NCBI GenBank assembly: GCA_024138015.1
Contig: JAMXBB010000010.1
Location: 55,350,147 to 55,414,146, forward strand
Reading direction: 5' to 3'
From: Lumnitzera littorea
Lineage: Eukaryota; Streptophyta; Magnoliopsida; Myrtales; Combretaceae
Length of the DNA stretch: 64,000 nt
Of this stretch, positions 11,641 to 23,129 are shown piece after piece. Below the pieces are notes generated by a model that saw nothing but the letters and a program-made list of their open reading frames with translations, did not search any database and had not been told where the DNA came from. The translations under genes were made by a program, and so were the position numbers. Numbering within the stretch: position 1 is the first letter of the stretch; every line of letters begins with the position of its first letter.

Positions 11641-13200
11641 CTCTGGTTGAGTTAATCAACACATATACTTGTTGACCTTTCATTAGGAACCCTTGGCTCA
11701 AGTAGAACCTATCCATGACTCCTCCAATAGTGCACTTGGACACTAAGGGTTCAAAGTAGGGGTTGTGCTCATATTGATCAGGTAGGGTATCGAACCTAAG
11801 TATCTTAGCCTGTAATGTGGTAATGAGAATATGCTGACAAGAAAAGGCATCAGCTACGATGTTTACACTTCCCTTCTTATACCTAATAACATAGCAAAAG
11901 GTTTTCAAGAACTTGACCCATTTAACATAACATCAAAAGAGTTTCTATTGGCCTCAGAGGTGTTTAAGGGACTTATGGTCTATGTAGATGATCAAAACTC
12001 TCAGCAACAAATAATGTTGCCAATTCTGAAGATCTCAAATGAAGGCATAAAATTCCTTATCATATGTCAAGTAATTTAAAGTGGCACCTCTAAGCTTCTC
12101 ACTAAAGAATGCAACAGGTTGGCATTCCTACATAAGGACAGCACCAATACCAACTCCTGAAGCATTACACTCTAATTCAAAAATTTACTCAAAGTCAGGT
12201 AGGGTAAATACTAAGGTAGAATTCAACTTAGACTTGATCTCATCAAAACTACTCTAAACTCTCTCAAACCATGTGAATTGAGAGTTCTTTTTGGTAAGCT
12301 TAATCAATAAGGTATCTAAGGAACTAAAGTTCTAAATGAATCTCTAATAAAATGAGACTAAACCATGAAAACTCCTAACTTTGGTAGCATTAGTCGACAT
12401 CAACCATTTGAGAATATCTCGGACTTTCTTGTCATCAACTATATTCCTTTGCTAGAGACAACATATATGAGGAATACTACCTTGCTTCAACAAAACACGC
12501 ATTTCTTCAAATTGTCGAATAATTGTTTAGTACAGAGGATATCAAGTATAGATCTCAACTACATGACATGAAAAATGAGGTCAGTACTATATACCAAGAT
12601 ATCATCAAAGTAAACAACAACACATTTGTTAGTCAAAGATCTTAAAACATGATTCATGAGTCGTATAAAGGTGCTCGGCATGTTTGTAAGACCAAACGGC
12701 ACCACCATCCACTTGAATAGACCATCTTTCACTTTGAAAGCAATCTTCTACTCATCTTTAGGCCTCATTTAGATCTAGTGGTAGCCACTTTTTAGGTCAA
12801 TCTTTGAAAATACTTATGCACCATACAACTCATTGAGCATATCATCAAATCATGGGATCAGATATTGATACTTAATGGTGATTTTATTGATTACTTAGCT
12901 ATCAATGCACATTCTCTATGATCCATCCCTTTCTGACACTAAGATAACCAATACAGCATAAGGGCTCATGCTCTCTTAGATATATCCACGTTTAATCAAC
13001 TCATTAACTTATTTCTTCAGCTTGGTTACTTGCTTAAGATTAAGTCTATAGGTAAGTCAGTTAGGTAGGGTAACTCCAGATTGGAGGTCAATGCAATGCT
13101 CTATCCTTCTAACGGGAGGTAAACCTCTCAACAACTTTACAAGAAACATGTTGGCATACTCTTAAAGTAATGCTTACACCTTGATAGGTAAGGCTCCAAC
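11640..13200 (-). pseudogene. Element B reverse transcriptase and RNase H, decayed
   Basis: On the minus strand the RT block V-P-F-G-L-T-N-M-P-S-T-F lies at about 12652-12712, and the catalytic Y-F-D-D is intact at 12601-12612 (V-V-V-Y-F-D-D-I-L-V). RNase H lies around 11800-12200 and ends with Y-K-K-G-S-V-N-I-V-A-D-A-F-S-C-Q in the 121-residue ORF at 11543-11908. That ORF runs straight into the integrase zinc module. The rest is cut by stops. YxDD survival shows somewhat less decay here than in element A. Confidence 0.85.
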
Positions 13201-13559
13201 CTCCTTCAACTCTAGAAGTCTTCTAACCAATAAAATTATACATTCTTCCATCATGACATCTTTGGAAAATTAGGCTATGGAAATCACTAAAAACTTTCTC
13301 TATACATATCTAGAAATCTTCTCTTGCAACTCTTAAACTTCTTTAAGGCTCATTGGGATAAAATATAATCCTTTTCTCATCCTTCTAGAATATGTAAGTG
13401 CTCCTATACCCATCATGGAGTACCTTACAATTAAAGAGACATGATTGGGCCAAAAGTATGTATGAGGCACACAAAGGTAGGACATCATACAACACTTCAT
13501 CCTTGTATCTATCATAATAATAATCGACACTGACTTGCTTAGTAACAAACAGACCTCCC

Positions 13560-13721
13560 TTCTCATTAAGCTAGTGAATCATGTAAGGCTTAGGATGTAG
13601 ACATGTTGACAACTTTAGAGCCTTCACTACACCTTGCGCTATCATATTAGTATAACTTCCTCCATCAATGATCACAATACATAGGTTGTCATTTACTTGG
13701 CAGTTCGTATGAAAGAGGTTC
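13560..13721 (-). pseudogene. Element B protease, split by element E
   Basis: The minus-strand frame reads F-H-T-N-C-Q-V-N-D-N-L-C-I-V-I-I-D-G-G-S-Y-T-N. D-G-G-S is a common form of the gypsy protease active site. H-P-K-P-Y follows near 13585. The coding text stops at 13721, exactly where element E's 5' LTR begins. The continuation toward gag resumes at 18224. Confidence 0.8.
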
Positions 13722-14239
13722 TAATAGGATTTGGGGTACCAACCCCACCGAAAGCCAAAGCTTAGTTCATCTACTACTCATCTAAACATCTCATTTGATC
13801 ATTTATTTTTGCTTATGTTATTTAAACTTCCTTTTTATAGTATTTTTCCTAAATTACCCTCATGTCTATTTTGTATTTACAAGAATGCCACCATAGCATC
13901 CTTTTAGTTGTTTTATTTACAAGTTTACCATCATGTATAAATAAAACCTATGCGTAGGGTTTTAAGTAGACTTTGACAATTAATGAAAAACCCTTGAGAC
14001 TTTTTTCTTGGAAAACTCTCCTGTACCCGCTCTCATCAATCCCTTTAGCAAGGATTATGGCGAGCAACTCTATCACTTCGATCAGTATGTCACATCCAAC
14101 GAGTCTTAGGCCGTGTTAGATCTTAATGGTGCATCACATCTAACCAGATAGCTCATAGATCTGCAAAAACCCCCCATTTTATTTCTTTTTCCTATTTGTT
14201 GTGGTGCTTCTCCATATATCTGACCCTAAAGATGCATCA
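13722..14239 (+). repeat. Element E 5' LTR
   Basis: It aligns to 17707-18223 over its whole length. The expected TG start has become TA, and the end is still TCA. A strong TATA box (TATAAATAAA) lies at 13936-13945, with 'ctatgcgtagggtttt' after it, so U3/R can be placed. The LTR interrupts element B's protease. Confidence 0.9.
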
Positions 14240-14246
14240 ACTTCAC

Positions 14247-14258
14247 TAGTATCAGAGC
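14247..14258 (+). other. Element E primer binding site (initiator-Met tRNA)
   Basis: TAGTATCAGAGC matches TGGTATCAGAGC at 11 of 12. The single change is G to A. It lies 7 nt after the LTR end. Confidence 0.85.
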
Positions 14259-16620
14259 GTAGTTCCATCGAGAGAGCATGTTAGGTTCGATGAAGTTTTG
14301 TTCATGTGCTGTTTGTGGTTGATGTGTTCCTCTCATAGCTACCGTAGTGAGTGTGTTAAAGTTACTATTTCATATTTGAGAAGCTGCTGGTTTGTTAGCT
14401 TATATGTTGTTGATGAGAATTTATTAACTGAAGAGTGAATCTACTATTCATATGCTAGACACCAAGACTATAGTATAAGAAAATGGAGAAACTTCGTTGT
14501 TATCCTTTCCATATAGTCGTTAGCCTGGGTTTATATGAGTGCTCTTTTGACGATCGTGGTGGTCATCAAAGTTTGTACAGATAGTAGTTCTTTAGTGTTG
14601 AGCAAGTGGGTAGTAGCGGTAAGTATTGTTATGTCCAAAATTTTAATGTACTGTATGTTGGTATTTAAGGGTTTAGTCCTTATTCTTTCGAGAAAGAAAC
14701 ATCAACACTAAGCATCAAGATTCCACTTATTCCAATAATGTTTAGCTTTGGGGATTAAGGTTTCTTTGACGGAGGTTTTACTATTGTATGCTATTATTGT
14801 GTGTGTAATGGGTCTTGGCTATACATGTGGTCAGCTATTGTTTGATAGGAGTGATTGATAGTGATTTAGGTATATCTCGAAGGTAGGTCGTTGGTAGTTA
14901 AAATTGAAGATGTGTGAGTTGAGCATAGGAGGCTATCTATTCTACAGTGGTGTATTGAGTCCATTACAAGACTTTGGTGGTTGTCGGTCATGTTGTTTGT
15001 GTCGTGTTCGTATTGTGCTCGCGCTGTGCTGCTGTGTTGAAGAGCCCAAACCCAAGTTATTTCAGTCCGAAGTGTTGAAGTGAAGCGAAGTACCAAACTA
15101 TCTTAAAGTTGGTCGAGCTAATTTGTTTTCAAGCTATGTAGTCCACAATTGTAGGACTGAGCTGTTCTATTCAATACACGCCGAGTTGAACGAACGGGGA
15201 GTTTGAGTTGCTAATTTACTGAATTATTGCAAGCTCCATCCAACATTGAACTAACTAAGTTTGTGCTATTGTGAATGAGTGCCGAACTGAGGTCGTGAAC
15301 ATTGTCCAAGTCGAAGTCAAGTTCCCAAGCTGTTACAGCACACTTCGAGCTGAACTACAAGTACCAAACTAAGCTGACTTGAGGTAGACTCATGCCATGC
15401 TGTTGCATGTAAAGGCCATGCTGAACCACTATGACCCAAAGTGTCGACTTAAGTGACTTGTTGAACTTGCTAAGCCAAAGACTAAAGTGACGAGCTATTT
15501 AAAGTTTGAGCTAAGTTAAGTGAGTTATATTGTATTGCATTACCGAGGCATTGTGCCTTGAGTTGTCTAAGTTGCCTTGCTGTTATAACAAGGAGTAACT
15601 ATTGCTAAGCTTATTGCTAAGTGTTTAGGATGAGATTGGGAAGGATTAAGTTGATTTGCATTTATTACTAATTTACCTAGTTTCGGGATTTCCAGTCTAA
15701 GCTAATTTAAGTGTAGAACCTAGTTGTCCTAAAGGTTGTCAAGCTTGTGTATTATTAGATTGTGCCGAGCTGAGTTGCATAGGTGATCATTACCAAAGTG
15801 AAGTGGAAGTAGGCTACACTTCATTGCTTATTCCTTGTTCATCCAAGCTATGAACTTCACCTGAGCTTCTATGTTAGTGTATGTACAATTGGCGTGGAAT
15901 GTTGTGGACTTGATTAGTGATTGGAGTTTAGCCATAATACATATACTAGTCTAAGGAGAACGACAAAGAAGTTGAGGCCAAGCTATCCTTTTTCTAAAGC
16001 AGCTGAATTACTAAAGTGCTAACTATGTGTAAGAACTAAGGATTTCTGACCTTTTCCACAGCAGCTAAGTATGGACCAAAGTGTTTGTGTATGAGGTTAA
16101 TTTCTTTGGAAATTTACAGTGGTTGTATTCTGTTTAAATAATGCTATTAAGTTTGCTTTCTAAGTCATCGAGCTATCATATGCCCAAGTTGCTGAGTTGA
16201 ATTTGCCGAGCTTATGTGAATACTGTTCTGTTTGTTTGTACCGTATGTGCTACTAAAACTTAGAGACAAGTTGTGCATTGTACTCCAATCACCAAGCTAA
16301 CTGTCGAAGTACATGACTTAAGAATCAAGCTTGTACTATTGTGTGTGTATTGCTTCTTTTGAAGACAACCATAGGGAGCTCTTGGGTATGGGAACTTTCC
16401 CACTAAGTTACTCAAATCTACAGTACTGATCTGCATTATAGAGTAGCAAACTAAATTGTATGTGCACCGAGAGAGTGTCAGATTTGTTGAGCTCTAACTT
16501 GTGGAGGCTAAAATCTAAATTTAACTAAGTGCTAAGCTAAATTGAAGTCTAAACGAGTTGCTGTGAAGAGAGCCAAAAATAAACTATGATCGGGCTATTG
16601 ATGTACTAATATGCTGAAAC
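14259..16620 (+). other. Element E internal region without recognisable coding capacity
   Basis: About 2.4 kb with no gag, RT or integrase similarity seen in any frame. Short words such as 'cgagctgagttg', 'gagctaagtt' and 'aagctaagctgac' recur at irregular spacing between about 15100 and 16550. This gives a cryptically repetitive text of higher GC than the neighbourhood. It may be worn tandem repeats or a long untranslated leader. No function can be assigned. Confidence 0.6.
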
Positions 16621-16639
16621 TACTATTCACCAAGAAATT

Positions 16640-17377
16640 CTTATTCAAGTGGAATAATTAGACACAGCCATGCACAGTGTTGACCTAAAATCAGTAAACC
16701 AAGAAATTGCCAAACTCATAATTACCGAGGAGGTAGCAAAGGAGCTCAATGTATGCACTATGGAATCAAATAAATTTTACATAAAGAGAAGACTTGAATG
16801 AGGTATTATATTAATCCAAATAAGTCACTATCTTGTAAATTTCATCTCTAAAATTATTGTTAGAAGATTGGGCTATGAGATTATAGACTACTGAAATCTA
16901 TATGACTTTGTTTATAATGATGAAGTGATTAGAGTGACGAAGGAAGTAAGAATAGCCTTCTCCATTAGCAAATTTCAAGATGAAGTTTTATTTGATGTTG
17001 CTGACATTGGAGATTGTTGCATATGTTTAGTTTCTCCATGGAAGATGAGTCATAACTTAAGCTACACACCCTTCAAGAATACTTATTCCTTCTATCATAA
17101 GGAACAAGTTGTGCTTCATCCTATCGCCTTGGCTAGTCTTGAAGATGATTTACTAACTGTTAAAATGTCAGTAGAGAGATGGAAGGCTAAAAAGAAAATT
17201 CTCAAAGAAGCCATCAAGGAGGAAGAAGTCGAAGAAGGGGTTATTACACCATCTATGGTGACTAAAGAGGAAACTAGTTGTGAGGAGACGGATGAGGCAA
17301 GAATTGTTCAAAATGAGGTTAAGGAGCTAACATTGGAAGAGTATGAAACTTTAAGAATAGTTGAGGGAGTAGAGTAG
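16640..17377 (+). pseudogene. Element E protease-domain remnant with acidic tail
   Basis: The readable ORF (16925-17377, 150 codons) resembles the C-terminal half of a gypsy retropepsin and its linker: V-R-I-A-F-S-I, D-E-V-L-F-D-V, the substrate-pocket block C-L-V-S-P-W (normally L-L-G-R-P-W), N-T-Y-S-F and V-V-L-H-P-I. A Glu/Lys-rich tail follows. Upstream in the same frame, about 16800-16920, there is N-F-I-S-K-I-I-V-R-R-L-G but no D-S/T/G-G, so the catalytic Asp is missing. A stop also separates the two parts. It cannot be an active protease. It ends 314 nt before the polypurine tract. Confidence 0.65.
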
Positions 17378-17706
17378 CTTGAGCTCTTACATATTTAGAC
17401 TCCCTAAGTTCACGTCCTGTTTAAGCCTGAAGTAGTGTTATTCCCCATGATTGATAGCTGTTGGAATCACTTAGGGGTAATTAACAGGGTACATGATGAG
17501 TGGAAGGAAGGGTATCTAATGAAGAGCATGGTTGATTGCACTTATGATGAATGGAAAGAGCGTCGGATTATATTTGCCTTGATCATTGAGCTAAGTTATC
17601 ATAGTTTATTTTTATTTCACTCTTATAGATTTGTTTTTGATCCAGGTAAAAGTTGGAGTAATCACTTATTATGTTTCGGGTTGAAACTTTTTCAAGAAGG
17701 GGATGA

Positions 17707-18223
17707 TGATGGGATTTGGAATACTAACCCTACCAAACGCCGAAGCCCAGCTCGTCCACTAGTCATCCAGACATCTCATTTGATCATTTATTTTTTCTTA
17801 TGTTATTTGAACTTCCTTTTTATTATATTTTTCCTAAATTACCCTCATGTCTATTTTGTATTTATAGGAATGCCACTAAGGCATCCTTTCAGTCATTTTA
17901 TTTACAAGTTTGCCATCATGTATAAATAGAACCTATGTGTAGGGTTTTAAGTAGACTTCAACAACTAATGAAAAACCCTTATGACTTTTCTCTTGGAAAA
18001 CTCTCCTCTACCCACTCTTATCAATCCCTTTAGCAAGGATTGTGGTGAGCAACCTTATCACTTAGACAGGTGCGCCACATCCGGTGAGTCTTAAGTTGTG
18101 TTGGATCTTGTTGGTGCATCATATCCAGCTAAATAGCTCACAGATTTGCTAAAACTCCCATTTTATTTCTTTTTCTTGTTTGTTGTGGTGCTTCTCTATG
18201 TGTCCAACCTCGAAGACACATTA
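17707..18223 (+). repeat. Element E 3' LTR, preceded by polypurine tract
   Basis: The purine-rich stretch AAGAAGGGGA (17694-17703) lies just before the LTR start TGATGGGATTTGG. The TATA box TATAAATAGA is at 17921-17930. The LTR ends ATTA, where the 5' copy has ATCA. The five bases after it, GGTTT, pair with GGTTC in front of the 5' LTR. Confidence 0.9.
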
Positions 18224-18228
18224 GGTTT

Positions 18229-19600
18229 TCTTTCTATTCATTTTCGTTGGCAATAAAGGTATTGAGTGATCATTGCACAACAATGCAGTATTCTCTTAAT
18301 TTATTTCGCATTTAGGCATTAGAATCTTCTTGAAATTCATCTAGCACGTGCCTAACATCCACCTCTTCCTCCTCTCCTTCACTTACACTCTCCACTTCAA
18401 ATTAGGGCTTATCTCCCTTAATGGTTATAACGCATCGGTTTAAACAATGACTAGCCATGTGTTCCAAACCGAGGCACTTGAAACACTTTATCTCTCGGGT
18501 CTGCTTACTAGAGCTCTGAACTTTCCTTTTAGACCTCAGGTTCCTTAGCCTTGGTCTTTCCTCAACCATCATCAAGTCTACTTAGCATATGACTTCGGCA
18601 GTCCACCTTAAAATTGTATTAAGCTTGATCATATCCAAGTTGATTCAATATACCAATTATACTTGGTAAGCCAAGTCAACTACTTTGTGCTCCGCTAAGT
18701 TGATTTTACCTCTACCTTTCAACTCTTTGTGCTACTCGAATAGTCTCATCTAGATTTCTAAGCCCCTATACCTTCACTACATTACCAATCCTGGATCTCA
18801 GTCTAGAAATGAACCTTACTACTATCCACACTTCAGGTTCATCAATATTACAGTAGATCATTGGTAGTTAGAACTCTCAAACATATTCATCCATAGATTG
18901 GTTACCTTACTTGAGTTCTTGAAGATGTCGAAATGTGTCTTGTTCATAATGTTCTAATACAAATCTACTCCTCAGAACTCTCTTATTCTTGTTAAATGTT
19001 TGAATTTCACATTAGGCCCACTAACATACATTTTGCAATTTCTTCTACCCCATTGATGCATACCTAGACAATTCTAAAGCAGCTAATCAAATACCTACCA
19101 AGTCCTCTCAATCATAGAAATTAAATATCTTTTTAATCTTCTCCTCTTAGTCTAAATAGTCATTAGCACTACCGGACCCATTAAAACTTGAATCTGCACT
19201 TTAAGATGCTCAATTCCTCTAAAGGCATGAAGTTCATTCTCTTCGAATCTATCACACTGTTCCTCCTCCTTACCACATTCTTCAACTTTATCTAACTCAA
19301 GTCTCCTCCTCGTAAACCTCTCAACATGTCAGGGTTGAGCTAGGTTTACATTAACAACTTCTAGTGCTCTAGGTTCCGCTACTTATCTTCTCGACTTGCC
19401 TCTCATATCTCAGCTTCGTTCATTAACTCTCTCTTATGGCCTAGTCTCTATTGCCTTCTGTATAGAGATAGTTAAGTCGGCCACAATAACAACGAGGTCT
19501 TGCAATTATTCATTATTAGTTTGCAGGGTTTGCTAAGTAATATGACCGCAACCATGAACATTACTCTTGGCATTATTAATCTCTCCTTAAACACTAGAAT
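18229..19600 (-). pseudogene. Element B gag, decayed
   Basis: The minus-strand frame contains a complete CCHC zinc knuckle at 18444-18485: C-F-K-C-L-G-L-E-H-M-A-S-H-C (CX2CX4HX4C), preceded by basic residues. This is the RNA-binding nucleocapsid motif. Upstream of it on the minus strand (18600-19500 here) is the expected capsid region with only fragments readable. The gag-to-protease linker is cut by element E. All four zinc ligands survive despite many stops elsewhere. Confidence 0.8.
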
Positions 19601-19791
19601 TCAACATTCTCAATACAAAACTTCAAGTAATCTACTACTCAATAGAAGGTTACACATAACTTTGATAATATGATAACATTTAGTAACTTAAGGACTTGCT
19701 CTGTTTTTCCATTAAAGAATAGAGTATAATAGAACACATGCTATAATAAAAAGTAATTACTATAATACTTAGCTTTCGGTTACAACCTCAA

Positions 19792-19803
19792 GCTTTGATA
19801 CCA
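19792..19803 (-). other. Element B primer binding site (initiator-Met tRNA)
   Basis: The minus strand reads TGGTATCAAAGC, 11 of 12 to TGGTATCAGAGC. It is 8 nt from the 5' LTR boundary at 19812, and its strand fixes the element's orientation. Confidence 0.85.
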
Positions 19804-19811
19804 AAATTATA

Positions 19812-20613
19812 TGATGTGCCTAGGAGTTGAGTTAATCACTAAGGCTTACTATAGGAAGTAGTAACTAGGTGGGTCCTTCAAGGAATTGAAGAATGAAGGA
19901 ATGGATAAATCAATAAACATTGTAGCTTCCATAAAGCTACTCGAAGGATATGATGTACCAATAGACACCACATGACTTAGTATTTCACCCGATATGATGC
20001 ATAAGCTAATACTAGTCCACTTAGCACTAATCTCAAAATACTCAACAAGATTAGATAGGAGTGTGAGAATAAATGCATTCAGAGAAGAGTATCTCACAAG
20101 AATATTCATTGACTTCTAAGGTAAGTAAGATGATTGTGGCTATAGTATAAAGGACAATTTATAATAAGTCCTTTAGGGTAACAATACTATAATGGAAAAT
20201 TACATAAAGGACAATGTAAGAAAGATTTTCCTAATATATTTGAAAAGGGTAAATAAGACAAAGGACAAAAATAAATATAGTACAAATGTCAGAAAAGTAG
20301 GGGATAAGGGTAACCTATCAATAGGTTCGTGTTTTAGGATCTTAGGGCACTATGGCTGAGTTGAGCTATTGTTTGAGTTGCTGTTGACAAACTGTGCTTG
20401 GAGTTGTCGAGGTACTTATTGGATGTTGTAGTTTAGTAGGCTAAAAGAGTAGAGCTTAGCATATAGTGTCTTTGGACTCAATATTCGGTAGGTAAGCCTC
20501 GACACTTGGTAAGCCGACTTCAACACTCAGTAGGTCGGCAACTAAGCAAAAGTCTGAGTAGAGTAGAGCGTGTCAGAGCTATGTCCTTAGGGAGTTCTTT
20601 CACAACTTTTCTA
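19812..20613 (-). repeat. Element B 5' LTR (right copy)
   Basis: It is paired with 9670-10435. On the plus strand it begins TGATGTGCC and ends TTTCTA, where the partner has TTCCA, so its terminal CA is lost. It holds an extra stretch near 20221-20250 that is absent from the other copy. Confidence 0.85.
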
Positions 20614-23116
20614 TATTGTTACCAAGTGTGCTCACATAGTTGAACTCCATTGTAATCTAATGCCAGCACTATATATTTATTTATTATATAGCTTAGTGTA
20701 TAAGATTGCAACACTGTTTAATTGCATGCATCATTTTTTTTTCTTGCTAGAATCATATTACCTTAAGGCAATATATAAATAAGGGCATCTAATATATTTA
20801 TTACTTCACCATTATATAAAATACATATATAACCTCTCCCACATCTTACATATGAGGCCATTAGGGGTCTTCATTAACCAGGTGGAGAATGAAACTAAGT
20901 TCAAGATTAAGGATAAGGACTAATGTCTTTCATTTACGAAGTCCATAACGAATCTATGCTATCCACATTCCTATCTCCTCTCTTTTTTTTTTCTTTAAAA
21001 TTTATAACCAAATGCTAATAAAATATCATGACATACAATCATGGTTTTTCTTTTTTTCTTTTTTTGCATTAGATCTTCTTTGGAGCTTCAATGTGAATTA
21101 AACAAACATATCCTCGAATACAATTTTTTCCTTCTTGCTCCTTATGAATCTCTTTTAAATATCTCTTCTCTTCTCCTAAATCTTTATCAAATCTTTACTT
21201 AGACATATATATATATATATATATATATGTATATTTTTAATCTACCATCACCATCCATAGTATCTCTTAAACCTTCTTTTCCTTCTTTAAGTCTTTTACA
21301 TATCAACCCAATTTCATAATTTCTCATCATCACATCAACTCTAAATATCGTCACAACCATCCAAACATACCAATTTCCAAATTTACACCTTTAAGCTTTA
21401 TCTTAAGATTTCTTCACAGGGCTATATATATACATGGGCGATCATTGGTTCTTTTTCATTCCACTTTTAATTCTTTCAATTGCATTCAACAAACAACAAT
21501 ATGGAGGGCAAATGATCAAGATAAGTGGGGTGCCAAGATCAAGTAGCATAAGAATAATTCTTTTCCTTCAGGTGGTCTTAGCGGCAATTAGATCCATCTT
21601 CCTTAACTTAGAGGTGATTGAGGCTCAAAAATAAAATTGTAGATATAACATATGTTTTGGCTCTTTCTTCACTAGCCGAATTTGAATGAAATTGCATATA
21701 CAACATATAATTCTTTTATTTTTTTTAATTTTTACCTCACTTCTTGTTTCCATTATAGGTGGGGCAAAATTTTAGTTCACTAGCATAAAAACAAAACACA
21801 ACCTTCAACTGTAATGAGTGTCTTGTACATCCTTAAGAAGTGCCAACTTAATTTTCATCGCTTTCTTTTATTATTTTTTTCCTTTTCTCTTTTCCTTTTT
21901 TTTTTTTTTACTAGATAACAATTCTTAACTTCCTTCTATTTTGTTTACAGGTGATAAAAGGCTACTGTTTAAACTGCATAGATTCAATCTTGTCGCAATC
22001 GATAGACAATTAATTTGTGAATAAATGATATTGTTGAAGATGGGAGCAATAAGACACTCTAGGTTACTTACCATCTCCAATCCTCTTCTTCTCATGATTT
22101 TATTTATTACTTACTCATATATATATATGTACGTGTGTGATATATATATTAATTTTTATTCTCATTCCTTTGACCTCATCCTAAAGACTATAAAATATAT
22201 GCACATACATTATATAACCTTTTCTATGTAAAGCATAACCTGGTTTTCCATGAATATACATATACGGGTATATTATCTTCATCATCTTTGCCACTTATTG
22301 CCACAACGCTTGATTCTTGCATTACTGTTGCCCTTTCACACATGATGCAATTTTTTATTATCAATGATTTTCCACAAGAACCCCACGCAAACAAACTTTT
22401 AATAGTAAGACGAGAATTATGGCAAAATAGGTGCCTTACTCATGATCTCTCTTTCTTTCTGCTAGTTTGTTGACTAATAATGTCTCACTGATCTTTTTTT
22501 TTTTCTTTTTTTTTTTTGAAAGGCTTAAGGTCCCCCAACATTTACTTGATCTTTTGTCATTTTGTCTTATAATTCCTTCCTGGTCATTGATCCCTCTTAC
22601 TATTGATGAGCTCTACTAAAATAAATATGAAACACTACAAAACTCTAGTATGATTTATCACTAAGTCTTCTCTTTTTCTTATCTCAATCGTCTTTAGTCG
22701 CTTTGTTCTCAACTCATCTAACATGTGCTCTTTCCTTTCTTTTTTTATTTTTATTCATTTTCCTATAAATCTTCTTATATCTTTTCTCGATTTTTAGTCC
22801 ACCATTATGCTAAACCTTCGGTATATCACCTTTCTAACATATATCATTATCATATCTTCACTTGGCTTGTATGTACCACGATGCACTAATATTCTTACAT
22901 ATATCATTGTTGCTACCACGTGGGTGAACCCCCCTTCATAATTGAAACCTTTTTGCAATTTGTTAGATATTGCTCTCTTGACTTGAAGAATATATTGATT
23001 TTGTGCTTTTGTAAGGAAAGAGATGCAAACCTATCCAAGTTGAAGTACAAAAGTAGTGAAGATGAAAGACTTATTGGTGCATCGAGATAAATGTCCACCA
23101 CTCATCCCATGTCCTT
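20614..23116. other. unassigned AT-rich region
   Basis: No domain, LTR partner or convincing ORF was recognised. There are long pyrimidine runs (21890-21910, 22493-22520), a (TA)n run at about 21205-21232, and a shorter one near 22119-22128. A 66-codon ORF at 21434-21634 starts with hydrophobic residues but has no recognisable motif. I looked here for the missing 3' LTR of element D and did not find one. Confidence 0.5.
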
Positions 23117-23129
23117 GGGATAAGTGGTT

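Larger units (their letters stand above)
13722..18223 (+). mobile_element. Element E: non-autonomous 4.5-kb LTR retrotransposon nested in B
   Basis: Two LTRs of 518 and 517 nt align end to end. A PBS (11 of 12 to iMet) follows the first, and a polypurine tract precedes the second. The flanks are GGTTC (13717-13721) and GGTTT (18224-18228), a five-base target duplication with one difference. The 3.4-kb internal part has no RT, RNase H or integrase, only a protease-like remnant near its 3' end. By structure it is a large non-autonomous (LARD-like) gypsy derivative that would have used enzymes from a full-length relative. Confidence 0.9.
9670..20613 (-). mobile_element. Element B: Ty3/gypsy element, minus strand, split by element E
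   Basis: Two similar LTRs (9670-10435 and 19812-20613) bracket gag, protease, RT, RNase H and integrase read on the minus strand, with an iMet PBS at 19792-19803. Removing element E (about 4.5 kb) leaves roughly 6.4 kb, a usual size for plant gypsy elements. The 5-nt flanks (TTCGA left, TATTG right) do not match, so no target duplication is visible. Either one end has been rearranged or the flanks have mutated. Confidence 0.85.

Noticed and set aside
14247..14258. tRNA-like text TAGTATCAGAGC and its relatives
   Set aside because: These are primer binding sites complementary to tRNA 3' ends and not tRNA genes; there is no cloverleaf around them.
17435..17929. 164-codon ORF
   Set aside because: It runs from element E's 3' end through the polypurine tract into the LTR, and its hydrophobic tail is translated LTR U3.
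19849..20109. 86-codon minus-strand ORF
   Set aside because: Lies wholly inside element B's LTR and is not open in the partner LTR.
21434..21634. 66-codon ORF with a hydrophobic start
   Set aside because: It looks like a signal peptide by composition, but the rest has no cysteine pattern or known motif, and flanks are simple AT-rich sequence.
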